DNA of 64,000 nucleotides from Megalobrama amblycephala (GCF_018812025.1 NC_063045.1:11755384-11819383), one strand, 5' to 3'; shown: positions 39,183 through 51,800, numbered from the stretch's first letter. The notes: generated by a model not told the origin, from the sequence alone. Numbers and translations: made by a program.

Positions 39183-39606
39183 TAACATTACATTTACAAG
39201 ACTTTTTTGTACCTATTTGATATCAGAGTCAAGTGATATTTTGATAGATATTCATATCAAACACTTTATTTTTGTAAATACATGTTTATGTGTATAAAAC
39301 AGTCATGTGACAGACTAATGTAACCCCTGCAATTTCATTATGAACCCCTAGGGGTTTCACAGACAAGGCATAGTTTGTAACCATACATTATCCCCCGGTT
39401 TGAGACTAGTCCCAGACTAAAATGCATGTTTGAGCTGTTTTAAATGAAAGCAACTTGCACTGACATATCTTAAAATATATCAGGGCCATTGTTTTGTCTC
39501 AAAATACACACTAGTAATGTGTTTTTCTAAGGCACATTTATAAAAGATACTAAGGCCCAATACTGGCTTAATCTAAGCCCTTTCTGTGAAACCAGGCCTA
39601 AAAATA

Positions 39607-39608
<2 letters not shown>

Positions 39609-39662
<54 letters not shown>
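39609..39662. repeat. (TA)n microsatellite
   Basis: About 52 bp of TA repeat upstream of the CCER1-like gene. Confidence 0.95.
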
Positions 39663-39666
<4 letters not shown>

Positions 39667-39799
39667 AGTGGTAAAATATAACAACATACATTTTCTAATA
39701 TAATAAGAAGAGTTTAGCTACTAGTTATTATTTCAAGAAAGAAAACACAATCAATGTTGTACAAATTATTTATTAATAAAACTTATGAAATATATATAT

Positions 39800-40080
39800 T
39801 TTATTTAATTATCTATCTGTCATTCTATTTCTAACTATCTGTCGTTCTATCTATCTGTTGTTGTTGTTCTATCTATCTAATCTCAATAGTAACAAATTCG
39901 ACATACTATAACTATAGTCATCTATTATATAGCAATATAAACATACTATTACTCTATTAATCTATCTATCTGTCTATTCATACTGGAGTTCGTTCATTCA
40001 TTCATTCACTCACTCACACGTGTAATCATTGATGAATGCATTCACTCGTTCATTTATTTGTTTATTTATTCATGTCAAGC
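39800..40080. repeat. Degenerate CTAT/ATTC tetranucleotide tracts
   Basis: Imperfect CTATCTATCTGT and TTCATTCATTCA runs occur in the nisch/CCER1-like intergenic region. No gene is seen between 38,950 and 40,940. Confidence 0.6.
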
Positions 40081-40944
40081 TGAAGGCAACCATCTTTTCC
40101 GCGGTTCGTCGAACTCGATGTGGGTTTAATACAGAAAATCAGTGCTTTAATTCACCACTAATCCACCATTTTAAGGAAGTGCTTTTTCCTCTTCTTGTTG
40201 TTCAAGGGGTTTTCGAGGCTGGTCAAATGGAAGAAGAAAAGTGTGTGTTTGTGTATGCCGTTAGGTCATAACTAAGCATTTTATTGATTGTCCCTCCTCC
40301 AGTATAGTAAGTAATTGTTCAGGCGGTTTTAGACTCTCGATTAAACAAATGCCACATCGATGGAAAATCTTAGTCACATGGATAAATAAACAGAAAATTA
40401 CTTTAGATCTATATATAGTGCATTTCATACCCTAATGAGGAAAACGAGTGTGCGTTTTTGTATACAGCCTAAAACTGAACCGAGAAACAAATACAGCGAC
40501 TAAAAAGAGAACTACCCGTTCATAAGACAGCCATTAGTTTGTTGTCCTCACATCTATCACATACATCACGTATACACTCTCTTTGTCGTTATAACGTTCT
40601 CAACTGATCTAGGAGCAGTTGAGCGTTCTTGTCCAATAACGAGAGAGACGCGGATCGTGACAGCAAAAACTGGTCCTGAAACAGCAGCTGCTTGCGAAGA
40701 CGCCCAGTGAAGGAATAAACCATTCCGATCGCGGAGGGGGAACATTTGCGGAATACGAAATAGCGATGTTTTCGGCGCTCTTCACGTAAAAAGAGATGTT
40801 TGTTTTAAAATATTGAGCATATAAGAAGAAATTAGCACATATAGGATGTGGTTAGATAAAATTGTAGTCATATTTTAAATACTTTACCTCTAGAAAGAAT
40901 GAAACGCCCCCATGCCTTCGCTGCGGGTTGAAGCGCCCCAACAC

Positions 40945-40950
40945 TATAAA
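40945..40950 (+). promoter_or_regulatory. Candidate TATA box of the CCER1-like gene
   Basis: A TATAAA word in CACTATAAAAATC lies about 460 bp upstream of the coding start, in a region of raised GC content. It would place transcription start near 40975. The assignment is by position only. Confidence 0.4.
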
Positions 40951-41286
40951 AATCACACTAGACGCGGATTTCTGTAGATGTCAACTGTCATTTCGAGACA
41001 AGCGTTAGTCAGGAACGGGCAGAAAACGTAGTTTGTTGGCATTTAACCAAAGTAAAAACAAACTACAAACATATCTTTTTTACACTCTTTAGACATTTAG
41101 ACAACGATTTTGCTTTTAATCTGAAGCAAAATAGACACTGGTTACTCGGAAAAGCTGAGGAGGGGTGTGACTGATCTCAGATCAGAGCCACGCGAGCGTC
41201 AAGCTGCCTAGACAGAGGGCACTGCGCCAGGCTATGTGCCATCTAAAGCCAGTGACAAAGAAAAAATCGGAAAAGATTGTAAAAAG

Positions 41287-41378
41287 GTAGACGACTGAGG
41301 GGGTGAATCGTGTAGAGAGGCACGAGTAACCAAAACCCCTAATATCAAGGAGAAGAAACAGCCTTTGTTGTCTTCCAG
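41287..41378 (+). other. Possible 5'UTR intron of the CCER1-like gene
   Basis: AAAAAG|GTAGAC at 41287 and a good polypyrimidine tract with CAG ending at 41378 could bound a 92-bp intron before the coding exon. The donor is moderate and the call rests on splice words only. Confidence 0.3.
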
Positions 41379-41403
41379 ATTATGTAAGAGCGCCCTACAG
41401 CTG

Positions 41404-42039
41404 ATGCTAGACACTGAGAAAATGTGCGGAAGGGGCATGATATGCCAATGGGAGGTCTACGGCAACAGACCCTCCATCAAGGAGACGGAAAAACACAAGA
41501 GCGAGTCGAGGAGAAGCAACGGCGGTGGTAAACACAAGTGGCACAAATGGGGAAGGAGGCCAGGAAGAAGGGCGCACTATCCAGAAATGCGCAGAAATCG
41601 TGCGAGACTGTCCCGGTGGTCTGGCACTGTGGTCTCATTGCGTCCTGCCAACGTTCAAGGCAACCGAGCGCCTGGCATGAGGGCGCCCAGGAACACCAAC
41701 CAGTTCCTCATGCATGAGAAATATCAGATGATGCATATGCGATCGGACTCCGTTGGCACTGACAGCGGGTCCGACTGCGAAATGGACTTTGCGGATATGG
41801 ACTCGTACCTGGGTGTGCTGGAGAACGCTAGAGGCGCACTGTTGGACAGTCCAGATCTGCCTTCGCCACCCACATTTTACGCACGACAGATGAACCAATG
41901 CCAGCAGTTTTCCTTCTTCGGCTTTGATCAAGAGGAAAGCATGCAGTATTTCCCATCAGAAGACGATGTGATGCAGAGTGAAGACTTCATGCAAAGGGAC
42001 TTCAAAGAATTCTGTGACACTGTGGCACCATGTATTTAG
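41404..42039 (+). CDS. CCER1-like acidic/basic protein
   Basis: A 211-residue frame from ATG 41404 (MLDTEKMCGRGMICQWEVYG). It is related to coiled-coil glutamate-rich protein 1 (CCER1): a basic Arg/Lys/Trp block (HKWHKWGRRPGRRAHYPEMR, about residues 42-65), then the family signature APGMRAPRNTNQFLM (about 97-111), then an acidic Ser/Asp half (GTDSGSDCEMDFADMDSYLG) and Phe/Glu-rich end (SFFGFDQEESMQYFPSEDDV). The long poly-Glu tail of the mammalian protein is absent, so it is about half their length. Its role is poorly known; mammalian CCER1 is testis-specific and has been linked to chromatin in spermatids, and transfer of that role to this protein is inference. An acceptor-like TTGTCTTCCAG at 41368-41378 suggests a 5'UTR intron. 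A second ATG at 41422 is an alternative start. Confidence 0.75.
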   Translation: MLDTEKMCGRGMICQWEVYGNRPSIKETEKHKSESRRSNGGGKHKWHKWGRRPGRRAHYPEMRRNRARLSRWSGTVVSLRPANVQGNRAPGMRAPRNTNQFLMHEKYQMMHMRSDSVGTDSGSDCEMDFADMDSYLGVLENARGALLDSPDLPSPPTFYARQMNQCQQFSFFGFDQEESMQYFPSEDDVMQSEDFMQRDFKEFCDTVAPCI

Positions 42040-42345
42040 ACACCTGCCACAGGTAACACGTTTACATCATCACTATGGTGGTTTCTGAACTCTTTTTCAC
42101 AACTAAATCTGTCCATTGCAATGTGGCATTGTTTTGTTTGTGTGTTTTGTGATGTATTACGAGTGGTCTGTTATGTTGGGGGGGGGGGGGGGGGGGGGAA
42201 GGGTCCAAAGTAGGAGTGAGACCAGCCAGCCAATCGCCATCGAGATCATTTGATCACTCATGACAAACACAGCAGCGGTTTGTACTGGAAAACTAAACCC
42301 TATGTGAATGTTTTTCATAATAAATCGACATTTTGCTACACATTG
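42040..42345 (+). other. 3'UTR of the CCER1-like gene with poly-G tract
   Basis: Follows the TAG stop at 42037-42039. It contains an uninterrupted run of 21 G at 42178-42198 and an AATAAA at 42319-42324, the probable polyadenylation signal. The sequence becomes AT-rich beyond. Confidence 0.55.
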
Positions 42346-44459
42346 TCTATATTTTTTATTACAAAATTCATTTTTCACACATTTTGCTTGATGAATAATA
42401 ACTTGCAAATATCAGAATGACTTTGGCATGGTTTACAGTTGCATTGAGGTTGAAACCGAACAATAGGTCATTATTGGGTGTCTTTTTACATTACGCAGAA
42501 TGGCACACTGATCTAAATATTTTGGGGTTATGAAAGAAAGAGAAGCGTAACTGAAATACGATGCCAGCGTAACATTTAAGAAGCACCTTTCCAACATACA
42601 CACACACCCTTCTTGTACTTAAGTGCTGGCTTTTGAAGATCTGACACAAGAACAATAGCAATGCTCATGAGACAAGGTGTGTGTCTCTGTGCAAAAGATC
42701 CTCTATACAGCCGTATAATCGGCGTCACTAATTGGGTTTCCATTTCAAAGCACACAATGAGACCTATAATCATCTTTAGTCTTTGTGTATGACATGTTAA
42801 TGAGGAAATTTAAAGCCCTGCTAGTCAATAAAAATGGAAAAAGGTTAAACAAAAAGGCTCAGATGAAATCTTTCTCATGAATAGAGCCCCGAGTGTTTTG
42901 ATCAACAGCGGTTCAGCCCCTTTCCTGCACAGCTTGCCAACTGCATGTCAGATAATTGTGGTGCAAGTTCTTCGAGCCAAACCTACAGGATTGTGTGTTC
43001 GATCCTCTGGCTCCATTTCTAGTCTATTAACTCCCGATAAAAGAAATAAACACTTCACTAAGATGGGAGAAGAGACTTCACAGTCTCTTTTAAGGGATAA
43101 TAACCATCTTCACAAAAATAAAATAACAGAAATAGTACTGGAAGCTCATTACCTGGATAATATCCAGTCATTTTACGGACATTTCTTTTAGCCCTAACAG
43201 AACACTATGAAGTGCAAAATTCAAAATACAGGTAAAACATCTGTAAAAAAATAAATAAATAAATACGGAAAATTCCGTTAAAGTAATGCAGTGCATTGTC
43301 CCCTATTTTTACGGATTTTTTTAGAGTGTTGTCTAAATGGAGCCAGGGGATTTTCATAAATATTTCTCTAGTATCCATTACTATATCCATTACAGTAATG
43401 AGAATTGGAGGAAATGTGTTTAATTGTCATGACAATAATGCGATGGTCATAAAACAGGCATTTTCCTTAAGCAAAATATAGCTTTATTTATGTGACAAAG
43501 TGTGGCATGGCCATGGCAAGTTTTATTAGATTTACTCTTGTAAGTTAATAAAAAGGGAAATTTGTTGACCAGTTACAGCTTCTAAAAATGCACACTTTAA
43601 ACATTAATAGCAATTTGAATCTAAACCTTGATGAAAGAAAACTTTCTCAGAGCATAAAATAGAACTTTTCAATCAATTGTACTATTCAAACACATGCACA
43701 TTATCCAACTAGTTCAAGATTAAACATGCCTTATGCCAGGAACAAGATTTCAGGGCTGTACATCTGTGGAATGAGGCAAAGCCGCCCTTTGACCAGAGCT
43801 TAAGGTGTTCAGATCAAATGTGTCTTGTGGTTTGTGTCTGAGTTAATCAGTAAACAAAGTAGTTTAACATCAAACTCATATTGTAAAAATATGATATAAC
43901 ATTTAGATCATTGTTAGAAAGGATGCTCCCATAAATGGACAGGTGACAGGCCTCGGCAGTGTCTTGCGTCATCTTTATAATTTGTGTATAATTGTTATGA
44001 GCTCATATTGGTTTTATGACCTCATACTGATTCAGAAAAAGATCATTCTTTAAGGCCATAAACATTCTGTAAATGACATTTTGGATAACCGTTCTGAAAG
44101 GAAGTATAAAATTCTAAAATAGAATCAAAACTCTGAAATAAGGAAGATTTGTTAAGAAGCAGAAGATCGTGATCATGTGACAATGAGGGTAGGAGGAACA
44201 GGATAACGACTGTTAACAGCCAAGCTAGAACTTTAGTGAACACAAGATCAGTGATGTCAAACCTGGCTCTCCATGCACACCTTGTTCTCCTTATCTTTCA
44301 TAAAAGTATTTCATATTCATGAAGTGAAATACCTAATAAAGTCAACAATGACCCTATTTAATACCCACTTCTCATTTTATTGTACATGATTCATCAGTGC
44401 ACATTATTAAAAAAATGCCTTTGTAAACTTTATCCACTTTATTTTTTATAGTGCCGCTA
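42346..44459. other. Intergenic DNA, mostly unrecognised
   Basis: No exon with splice borders was seen. A short repeat at 43205-43330 (ATACGGAAAATTCCGTTAAA, TATTTTTACGGATTTTTTTA) resembles 50175-50300 and is a dispersed cyprinid repeat fragment. Confidence 0.45.
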
Positions 44460-45594
44460 TTCTGCTATTTTAAAGGTTCCTAATTTTGTTTTGGAGGTCT
44501 CCTACAAAATGTTTAAATGCATCCAAGGTCAAAAAAACTTTTTTTTTCAATTTTCTCATAATATACATTGCACATCACTTTATTTCTCAAGGAGTCTGAA
44601 AATGGTTTGTTCGAAGATTCAGTCTCTCTAAACCCCTCCTTACAAGAGCCTACTCTCCTCTGATTGGTCAGATGGCCCAGTCTGTTGTGATTGGTCGACA
44701 GCTTACAGTGTGTGTCAAAACGAAACACCTATTACCATATCTGAATTTCAGCTCCGGATCTTTCTCAGCACTTGATGCGCAGTGATACGAACAGTAATGA
44801 TGGTGTCGGTTTTACCCATAGACTGTAAAGAAAATATGGACGTAGTGTCCATGACGTCACCCGTAGGTTTCTGAAGAGCAAAACTGGCCGTTGCCACAGC
44901 AGTGGCAATCCACTAAAGTGGCCGCGCCCTTAATTATGCAGAACTTTAAGACTTAATATAATTTAAACGGATGAGTTATAAAAAAAATTCACCCCCCTCA
45001 GAGTTGTCATCAAGGGCAAAATTAGCTGTATAGACCAAAACCACAATTTGATCCAGGCTGTAAACATGTTTTTTTCTGCTGTAAAGTTGGGCATTTTAAC
45101 ATGGGACTCAATGAGATTCTATGACTCAATGAGTCCCTAGTGGCCAGTCGATGAATTGCAGTTTAAGTCACTTCCTTATTGGCTTCAGGAGAAACGGGGG
45201 GAGGTTCAAGCTCGAATCCTCATCCTTTGGAAGTGCAGCAAAGTGAATTTGCAGCACTGAAAACAGCATCTTCTCAACAACATGAACCAAACTCTTCCAG
45301 GCCTCAGCTACAACTTTGAGGGTGGGTCAAAGTAGAGGTTGTTCACGGGCAGCCAATGAAAACCATAGGCTGGCATTATGCAAATGTGTTACATTATTAC
45401 GTAGGTATGTAAAAGGAAGTGAGACTGGGATTGCTGACGACTCGTTTCAGGAGTTCAGAATTGATTCTTTCTTTTAGGAGATAAAATTTGTCTTTGATCT
45501 TTATAACTTTGCCGCCCTTTTATATTGACAAACAGCTATATTACACAATGCATGAAAGGTAATATTCGAAAAAGCATAATAGGGGCACTTCAAC
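44460..45594. mobile_element. Interspersed DNA element with internal insertion
   Basis: The left part (TGTTTTGGAGGTCTCCTACA, CTGATTGGTCAGATGGCCCA) and right part (AGGGGCACTTCAAC end) match a repeat common in cyprinids. Between about 44815 and 45370 sits a different repeat beginning CCATAGACTGTAAAGAAAAT with TGACGTCACCCGTAGG. Boundaries are approximate and no coding region was found. Confidence 0.5.
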
Positions 45595-45598
45595 TTAA

Positions 45599-46404
45599 AA
45601 GGTTAGTTCACCCAAAAATCATTCCACACCCTTAAGACCTTTGTTCATCTTCGAAACACAAATTAAGATATTTTTGATGAAATTTGAGAGGTATATGACA
45701 CGTCCATAGACAGCAATATAACCACCACTTTCAAGGCCCAGAAAGGTGCTAAAACATTGTTAAAATAGTCCACGTGACTGCAGTGGTTCAACCTTAATTT
45801 TATGAAGCATCGAGAATACTTTTTGTGCGCAAAAACAAAACAAAATTGACGACTTTATTAAACAATATCTTCTCTTCTGTGTCATTCTCTTATGCTGTTT
45901 ACATTCAGAGCTTCCTGGTTTTACATCAAAACGCTGAGTCATTATTGGCCGGCTCCTGCGTCAGCATCACACGAATGTGTCGTGCTGCTCATGTGATCAG
46001 CGTTGGCCAATATTGAGCCGGCGTTCTGACGTAGAACCTGGAAGCGCTGAACGTAAACAGCATAAGAAAATGACACAGAAGAGAAAAGATTGTTTAATAA
46101 GGTCACTATTTTCGTTTTTTTGTTTCGTTTTTGCGCACAAAATGTCTCCTCATCGCTTCATAAAATTGAGGTTGAACCACTGCAGTCACGTCGATGGTTT
46201 TAGCGATGTCTTACAACACTTCAAGGTACCTTTCTGGACCTTGAAAGTTTTGATTATATTGCTATCTATGGAGGAGTCATATACCTCTCGGATTTCATCA
46301 AAAAGATCTTAATTTGTGAAGATGAACGAAGGTCTTATGGGTGTGGAATGACATGACGGTGAGTAATTAATGACAGAAATTTTATTTTTGGGTGAACGAA
46401 CCCT
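45599..46404. mobile_element. Fold-back element with TTAA flanks
   Basis: Left AAGGTTAGTTCACCC and right GGGTGAACGAACCCTT ends are inverted, and long arms pair (GTGACTGCAGTGGTTCAACC near 45774 with its complement near 46180). TTAA occurs at 45595-45598 and 46405-46408, which may be the target duplication. Open frames in the arms are mirror images and not genes. Confidence 0.7.
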
Positions 46405-46517
46405 TTAAGGGCAAATGAGGTCATTTGTAACTTGAATGTGCAAGGCTCCTGGTTTCATTCACTTCAAGTTATTTTAGCTTTACAAAAACAGATATTGCTA
46501 TCATATCATTTCATTTA

Positions 46518-48118
46518 CAGTGGTGGTCAGAATTATTGGCACCCCTGGTAATTATGATCAAAGATGACTGTAAAAATAAATCTGCATTGTTTATCTTTTT
46601 GATCTTTAATTAATAAAATTTGCAAAAATCTAACCTTTCATTGAAGGAAAAGAATTGAAAGTGGGGGGGGAAATCACATTATGAAATGAATGTTTTTCTT
46701 CAAAACACGTTGGCCACAATTATTGGCACCCCTAGAATATTTATGAGTAAAATATCTCTGAAGTATATTCCCATTCATATTTACATTTTTTTAGCACACC
46801 AGGGCGATCATGAACATGAAATTGTCCAGCCATTACTTCCTGTTCCACAGGAGTATAAACATGAGGAAACACAAAGGCCAAATTCCCTTAATCATTCATC
46901 ACAATGAGAAAAAACAAAGAATATAGTTCTGATGTGCAGCAAAAGATTGTTGAGCTTCACAAAATAGAAAGTGGCTGTAAAAAAAAATAGCTAAAGCATT
47001 GAAAATCCCCATTTCCACCATCAGGGCAATAATTAAGAAGTTCCAATCAACTAAAGATGTTACAAATCTGCCTGGAAGAGGACGTGTGTCTAAATCGTCC
47101 TAATGCGCGGTGAGGAGGAAAGTTTGAGTGACCAAAGACTCTCCAAGGATCACAGCTGAAGAATTGCAGAGATTAGTTGAGTCTTGAGTCTCAGAAAGCC
47201 TAAAAAAATTATCAAACAGCACCTACATCCCCACAAGTTGCTCGGGAGGGTTTCAAGAAAAATCCTCTGCTCTCATCCAGAATCAATCTCCAGCATATTC
47301 AGCTGTCAGACATGACTGGAACTTCAAACGGGATGAGCTTCTATGGTCAGATGAAACTAAAAAAAGAGCTTTTTGGCAGCAAACCCACCAGATGGGTTTG
47401 GTGCACACATGGATAAAAAGTACCCCATGTCCACGGTTAAATATACTGCTGGATCTTTAATGTTGTGGGCCTATTTTTCTGCTGGAGGTCCTGGACATCT
47501 TGTTCAGATACATGGCATCATGGATTATATCAAATACCAACAGATAAAAAATCAAAACCTGACCGCTTCTGCTAGAAATCCAACAATGGGCCATGGTTGG
47601 ATCTTCCATTAGGACAATGATCCAAAACAAACATCAAACCCAACACAAAAATGTGTCACTGAGCCCAAAATGAAGCTTCTGCCATGGTCCCCTGACCTAA
47701 AGAAAACCCTAAAGAAAATGAGTGGAGTGAACTGAAGAGAAGAAGCACCATCATGGAGCTGGGAATCTGAAGGATCTGGAGAGATTCTGCATGAAGGAAT
47801 GGTCTCTGATATTGTCAGGTGTTCTCCAAACTCATCAGGCATTATAGAAGAAGACTCAGAGCTGTTCTCTTGGCAAAAGGAGGTTGCAAAAAGTACTGAA
47901 TAAAAGGGTGCCAATAATTGTGGCCAACGTGTTTTGGAGAAAACCATTTATTTCATAATGTGATTTTCCCCCCACTTTCAATTCTGTTCCTTCAATGAAA
48001 GATTCGATTTTTGCTAATTTTATGAATTAAAGATCAAAAGGATAGACAATGCAGATTTATTTTTATAGTCATCTTTGATCATATTTACCAAGGGTGCCAA
48101 TAATTCTGATCACCACTG
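46518..48118 (+). mobile_element. Tc1-like transposon with IR/DR ends, inactive
   Basis: The ends CAGTGGTG...CACCACTG are flanked by TA on both sides (46516-46517, 48119-48120). The inverted repeats are about 215 bp, and each contains two copies of ATTATTGGCACCCCT-like direct repeats (near 46529 and 46717, mirrored near 47905 and 48090), the IR/DR arrangement of Tc1-like fish elements. The 1.6-kb length is normal for the family. The transposase inside is broken. Confidence 0.92.
46904..47900 (+). pseudogene. Broken Tc1 transposase
   Basis: Starts with ATG and a helix-turn-helix-like N-terminus (SSDVQQKIVELHKIESG). The three catalytic regions can be seen: WSDET (Asp codon at 47350), DNDPK (47613) and ENEWSELK (about 47714). 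A TAG in the N-terminal A-run, a TAG just before DNDPK at 47610, and shifts of frame between the blocks prevent any full protein. It is a fossil of a DDE transposase. Confidence 0.88.
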
Positions 48119-48120
48119 TA

Positions 48121-50290
48121 TTGTCATAATCATCAACACACTGATTTGTAGTGCAAACTGCACTTGCTATTCTTCTAGCTATTTACCAACATGTATAGCG
48201 GCTAATGAATAAGAAGTCTCGCACATTCAATGAAAATAGCTTACGTTTGTGTTGAAAAATAAGGTAGATAAGTTGCTCTGGATAACTAGTTTCTGTTGAA
48301 TTAATCAATATACATGTCTCATTAAAATCTAGATACATTTATCTGACATTTGTCACTGGCAAAAGATATAGTATGTTTAAAATAATTGAAAAAACAAACA
48401 TTAAAAGCAAAATAAACCACGCCAAATAGATAGTACTTTAGTTGCATATAAAACATTAAATCAAACAGATAAATTACAGATCATTCCATCAGACAGGGGA
48501 ATGCAAACATCTGCACAGGCTAACAGTGAAAACTGAAAAACTTTACATGGATTCTTACATCCAAAATAAATATGCGCTGTACCTTTAAATGCCCAAGAGT
48601 CTGACTACTGTTGAGGGCTGGAGTGGATGTGTGTGTTTTGTGGGGGATGGGTTCCTCTCAAAGGCTTTTGCTGTAGAAACAAATCTGTGACCCCTGTTAG
48701 AAACTTTAGGTGAAAGAGGCACACCAAAAAAGACACCACTGCAAAAACATGATGTTCTTACTTAGTATTTTGTCTTGTTTTCCATTACACATATCTAAAA
48801 ATTCTTAAATCAAGATAAGTAATCGTCCTTCTTAAGTAATTTTAAGAAACTAAGTCTTGTTTTCTGAAAAATGCATAAAAATAATTAATTAATTAGAGAA
48901 AAATACTGAGTAAGAAAGTCATTTTTTGGTACAGTGTCCTCTTTTACTCTTTTAATGACATGTCATGACATGCAAGACCAAAGGCATGTCAGCTTGACTC
49001 ATAACTGTTTGACCTGCCGAGCAAGTTATCAATACACAACTAGTGTATTGTCACGTGGAGTGTTTTTACCCCACCAAAATTGGTCATAGACTGAATTGTG
49101 CTGTGTTGCACAAAGCACTTAGCAAGAAAGTTAGCAAGTTTAGCTACAGTAGTTAGCAAGAATTGTTTTCTGAGTAAATGGCTATATGGTTTAGAGATAA
49201 AAAAAAAAAAAAAAGTTCTTGATTTAAGCAATAAGGTATGGCTAAAGAGTGTAGTTAGCAACTCCTTTAGCTGTGATTATACTCACAATGTAGCCAACAT
49301 AGCCTCAAATGCTATAGTGCTAACTGCTAAAAATAATCTTGAATAATACACTGTGATTCACTATAAAAGTGTCTGTCAAATCCATATATGTAGCTATAAA
49401 TGTGAATGACTTTAGCTCAACAACATCCACGCAGCACAAACAAGATCTGTTTTTTCTAAAATAGCAACAAAAGCAGCATTGAGCAAACAGCAGATAAGGT
49501 GAAGGCAGGACCCACAGACTGTGAGTGCGAGTCCGTTCCCTTCCCCCCTGTGAGCAGGATTATTCAGTGAGATAATTATATAAGAGAACACTCAATCCCA
49601 ATCGACTCTCTCCCTCCCACTGGCTCGCTCTCTTCCTCTTGCACGTAGCTTAATCTCCTAACAGGCCCAAAGGCTGCGCTTCATGTTTTACGCCCCCTCC
49701 CTTTCCCTCTATATCCTCTCCTCTCCTTCACAGACGTCTCTAACAATAAAGTGCCTCCTACACCCAATATGGAGCAAATCATGCACCACAAACAGCCCTG
49801 CTTTATTCTGAAGATCTGTCTCTGTCAGCCTGGAGTGGTTTGAGCACTGGGGTTTGATCAACTGGATTGTTTTAGTCAAAAATGCAGCAGCACGTGAAAG
49901 TAAAATGGGGTTTTTCATCGTCAAAGATGAAGAAATCGTTGACCTTTGGGCATCCTCTCTTAAATATCTTCTTATCGTATTTTAGAGTAATGGTTTAGGA
50001 TGAATATTTGACTTTTAAATGACTTCAAATAAAACATATCCAAGAACACATCCTTTGTACATTACAACAGGACAGTTTTTTCCTGATACAGTATTATTTA
50101 TACAGTCCAAGAAAAAAATACATAGAAAAATGTCCTGTCAGAAAATTATCATTATGGACATTTCCTTTAACCTTTAAACAGAGTGCAATGCGTAATTCAA
50201 TATACCGATAAAACACCTGTGAAAAATCAATGTGGAAAATTCCTTCATTACAACATGGTGCATTGGGTCGTATTTTTACGAACTTTTCTT
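48121..50290. other. Intergenic DNA, nothing recognised
   Basis: No gene, RNA or complete element was recognised. Open frames are short and lack splice context or domains. The end overlaps a repeat fragment at 50175-50300. Confidence 0.45.
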
Positions 50291-50309
50291 AGAATGTATA
50301 CTATTATAG

Positions 50310-50850
50310 TATGTATTAATATTTTTTGATTTAACTTTTATTTTTATTTTTATATTTTCAGTTTTCATTTTAATTTTAATAATTTTGTTTGTCATTTTTA
50401 TTAGATTTTTATATTTATGTTTAATTTTATTTCAGTTTTAGTAATTTTATTACTTCAATTTATTTCAGTTATTATTTTATTTTATTTGAGTTTATTTTAG
50501 TTTAGTTTAGTTACCGAAAACAATTAGTTTTAGTTTTAGTTAACAGTAACAACACTGTCCTGATGGCAACTCTGCCATTTTTGGTTCTCCCTCTGTGATT
50601 TTCTACCCAGCTTATTTTATTTTATTTTATTTTATTTTAATTTATTATTGGTTCATTTTATTATTTTTTTTAATATACTTTTTATTTTATTATTTTATTT
50701 TATTATTTTTTTATTATTTTATTTTATTATTGTTTTATTTTATTTTATTTCAGTTACCAAAAACAATTAGTTTTAGTTAACAGTAACAACACTGTCCTGA
50801 TGGCAGTGCTGACATTTTTGATTCTTCCTCTGAGATTTTCTTCCCAGCTT

Positions 50851-50882
<32 letters not shown>

Positions 50883-51800
50883 TATTTATTTAATTTATTT
50901 ATTTTTGCTTTGTTTTATTTTATTATTTATTTATTTTATTATATTTTTATTATATTTATTTTATTTATTTTTTGTTTTATTTCATTATTTATTTATTTTA
51001 TTATATTTTTTTATTTTAGTTTATTTTAGTTTAGTTACCGAAAACAATTAGTTTTAATTTTAGTTAACAGTAACAACACTGTCCTGATGGCAATACTGTC
51101 ATTTTTGGTTCTCCCTCTGTGATTTTCTACCCAGCTTATTATTTTATTTTATTATTGTTTTATTATTTTATCATTTTTTATTTTTTTTTTATTATTATTT
51201 TTTGTTATTTTTATTTTCTTTAATTTCATTTTTTAATTTAATTTTATTTTATTTTATTTTTATTTATTTTTATTGGTTCATTTTATTATTTTTGTAAAAT
51301 ATACTTTTTATTTTATTATTTTTTTATTTTTTTATTTTATTTTATTTTTATTTTATTTTTATTTTATTTTAATTTTATTTTAATTTTATTTTTATTTTAT
51401 TTTATTTTTATTTTAATTTTATTTTATTTTAATTTTATTTTAATTTTATTTTAATTTTATTTTATTTTAATTTATTTTATTTTATTTTATTTTATTTTAA
51501 TTTTAATTTATTTTATTTTATTTTATTTTATTTTATTTTAATTTTATTTTAATTTTATTTTAATTTTAATTTTAATTTTATTTTATTTTAATTTATTTTA
51601 TTTTAATTTTAATTTTAATTTTAATTTATTTTATTTTATTTTAATTTTAATTTTATTTTATTTTATTTTATTTTATTTTATTTTAATTTTAATTTTATTT
51701 TATTTTATTTTATTTTATTTTATTTTATTTTATTTTATTTTATTTTATTTATTTTGTTTAGTTTAGTTTAGTTTAGTTTAGTTTAGTTTAGTTTAGTTTA
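50310..51800. repeat. (TTTTA)n low-complexity block with interspersed unique units
   Basis: About 1.5 kb of TTTTA/TTTAA/TTTAG-type DNA. Units of about 110 bp (AACAATTAGTTTTAG, TAACAACACTGTCCTGATGG, TTTTCTACCCAGC) recur near 50518-50612, 50760-50852, 51044-51141 and 51820-51904. The last portion has a run of GTTTA repeats near 51758-51800. Open frames of aromatic residues are artefacts. Confidence 0.9.

Noticed and set aside
41365..41403. Upstream extension of the CCER1-like frame
   Set aside because: It starts with TTG and crosses a good splice acceptor, so the first ATG at 41404 is preferred.
47373..47947. Separate genes from 79- and 112-codon frames
   Set aside because: They fall in the dead Tc1 transposase and its inverted repeat.
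50595..51051. Aromatic-rich open frames resembling membrane proteins
   Set aside because: Translation of (TTTTA)n low-complexity DNA.
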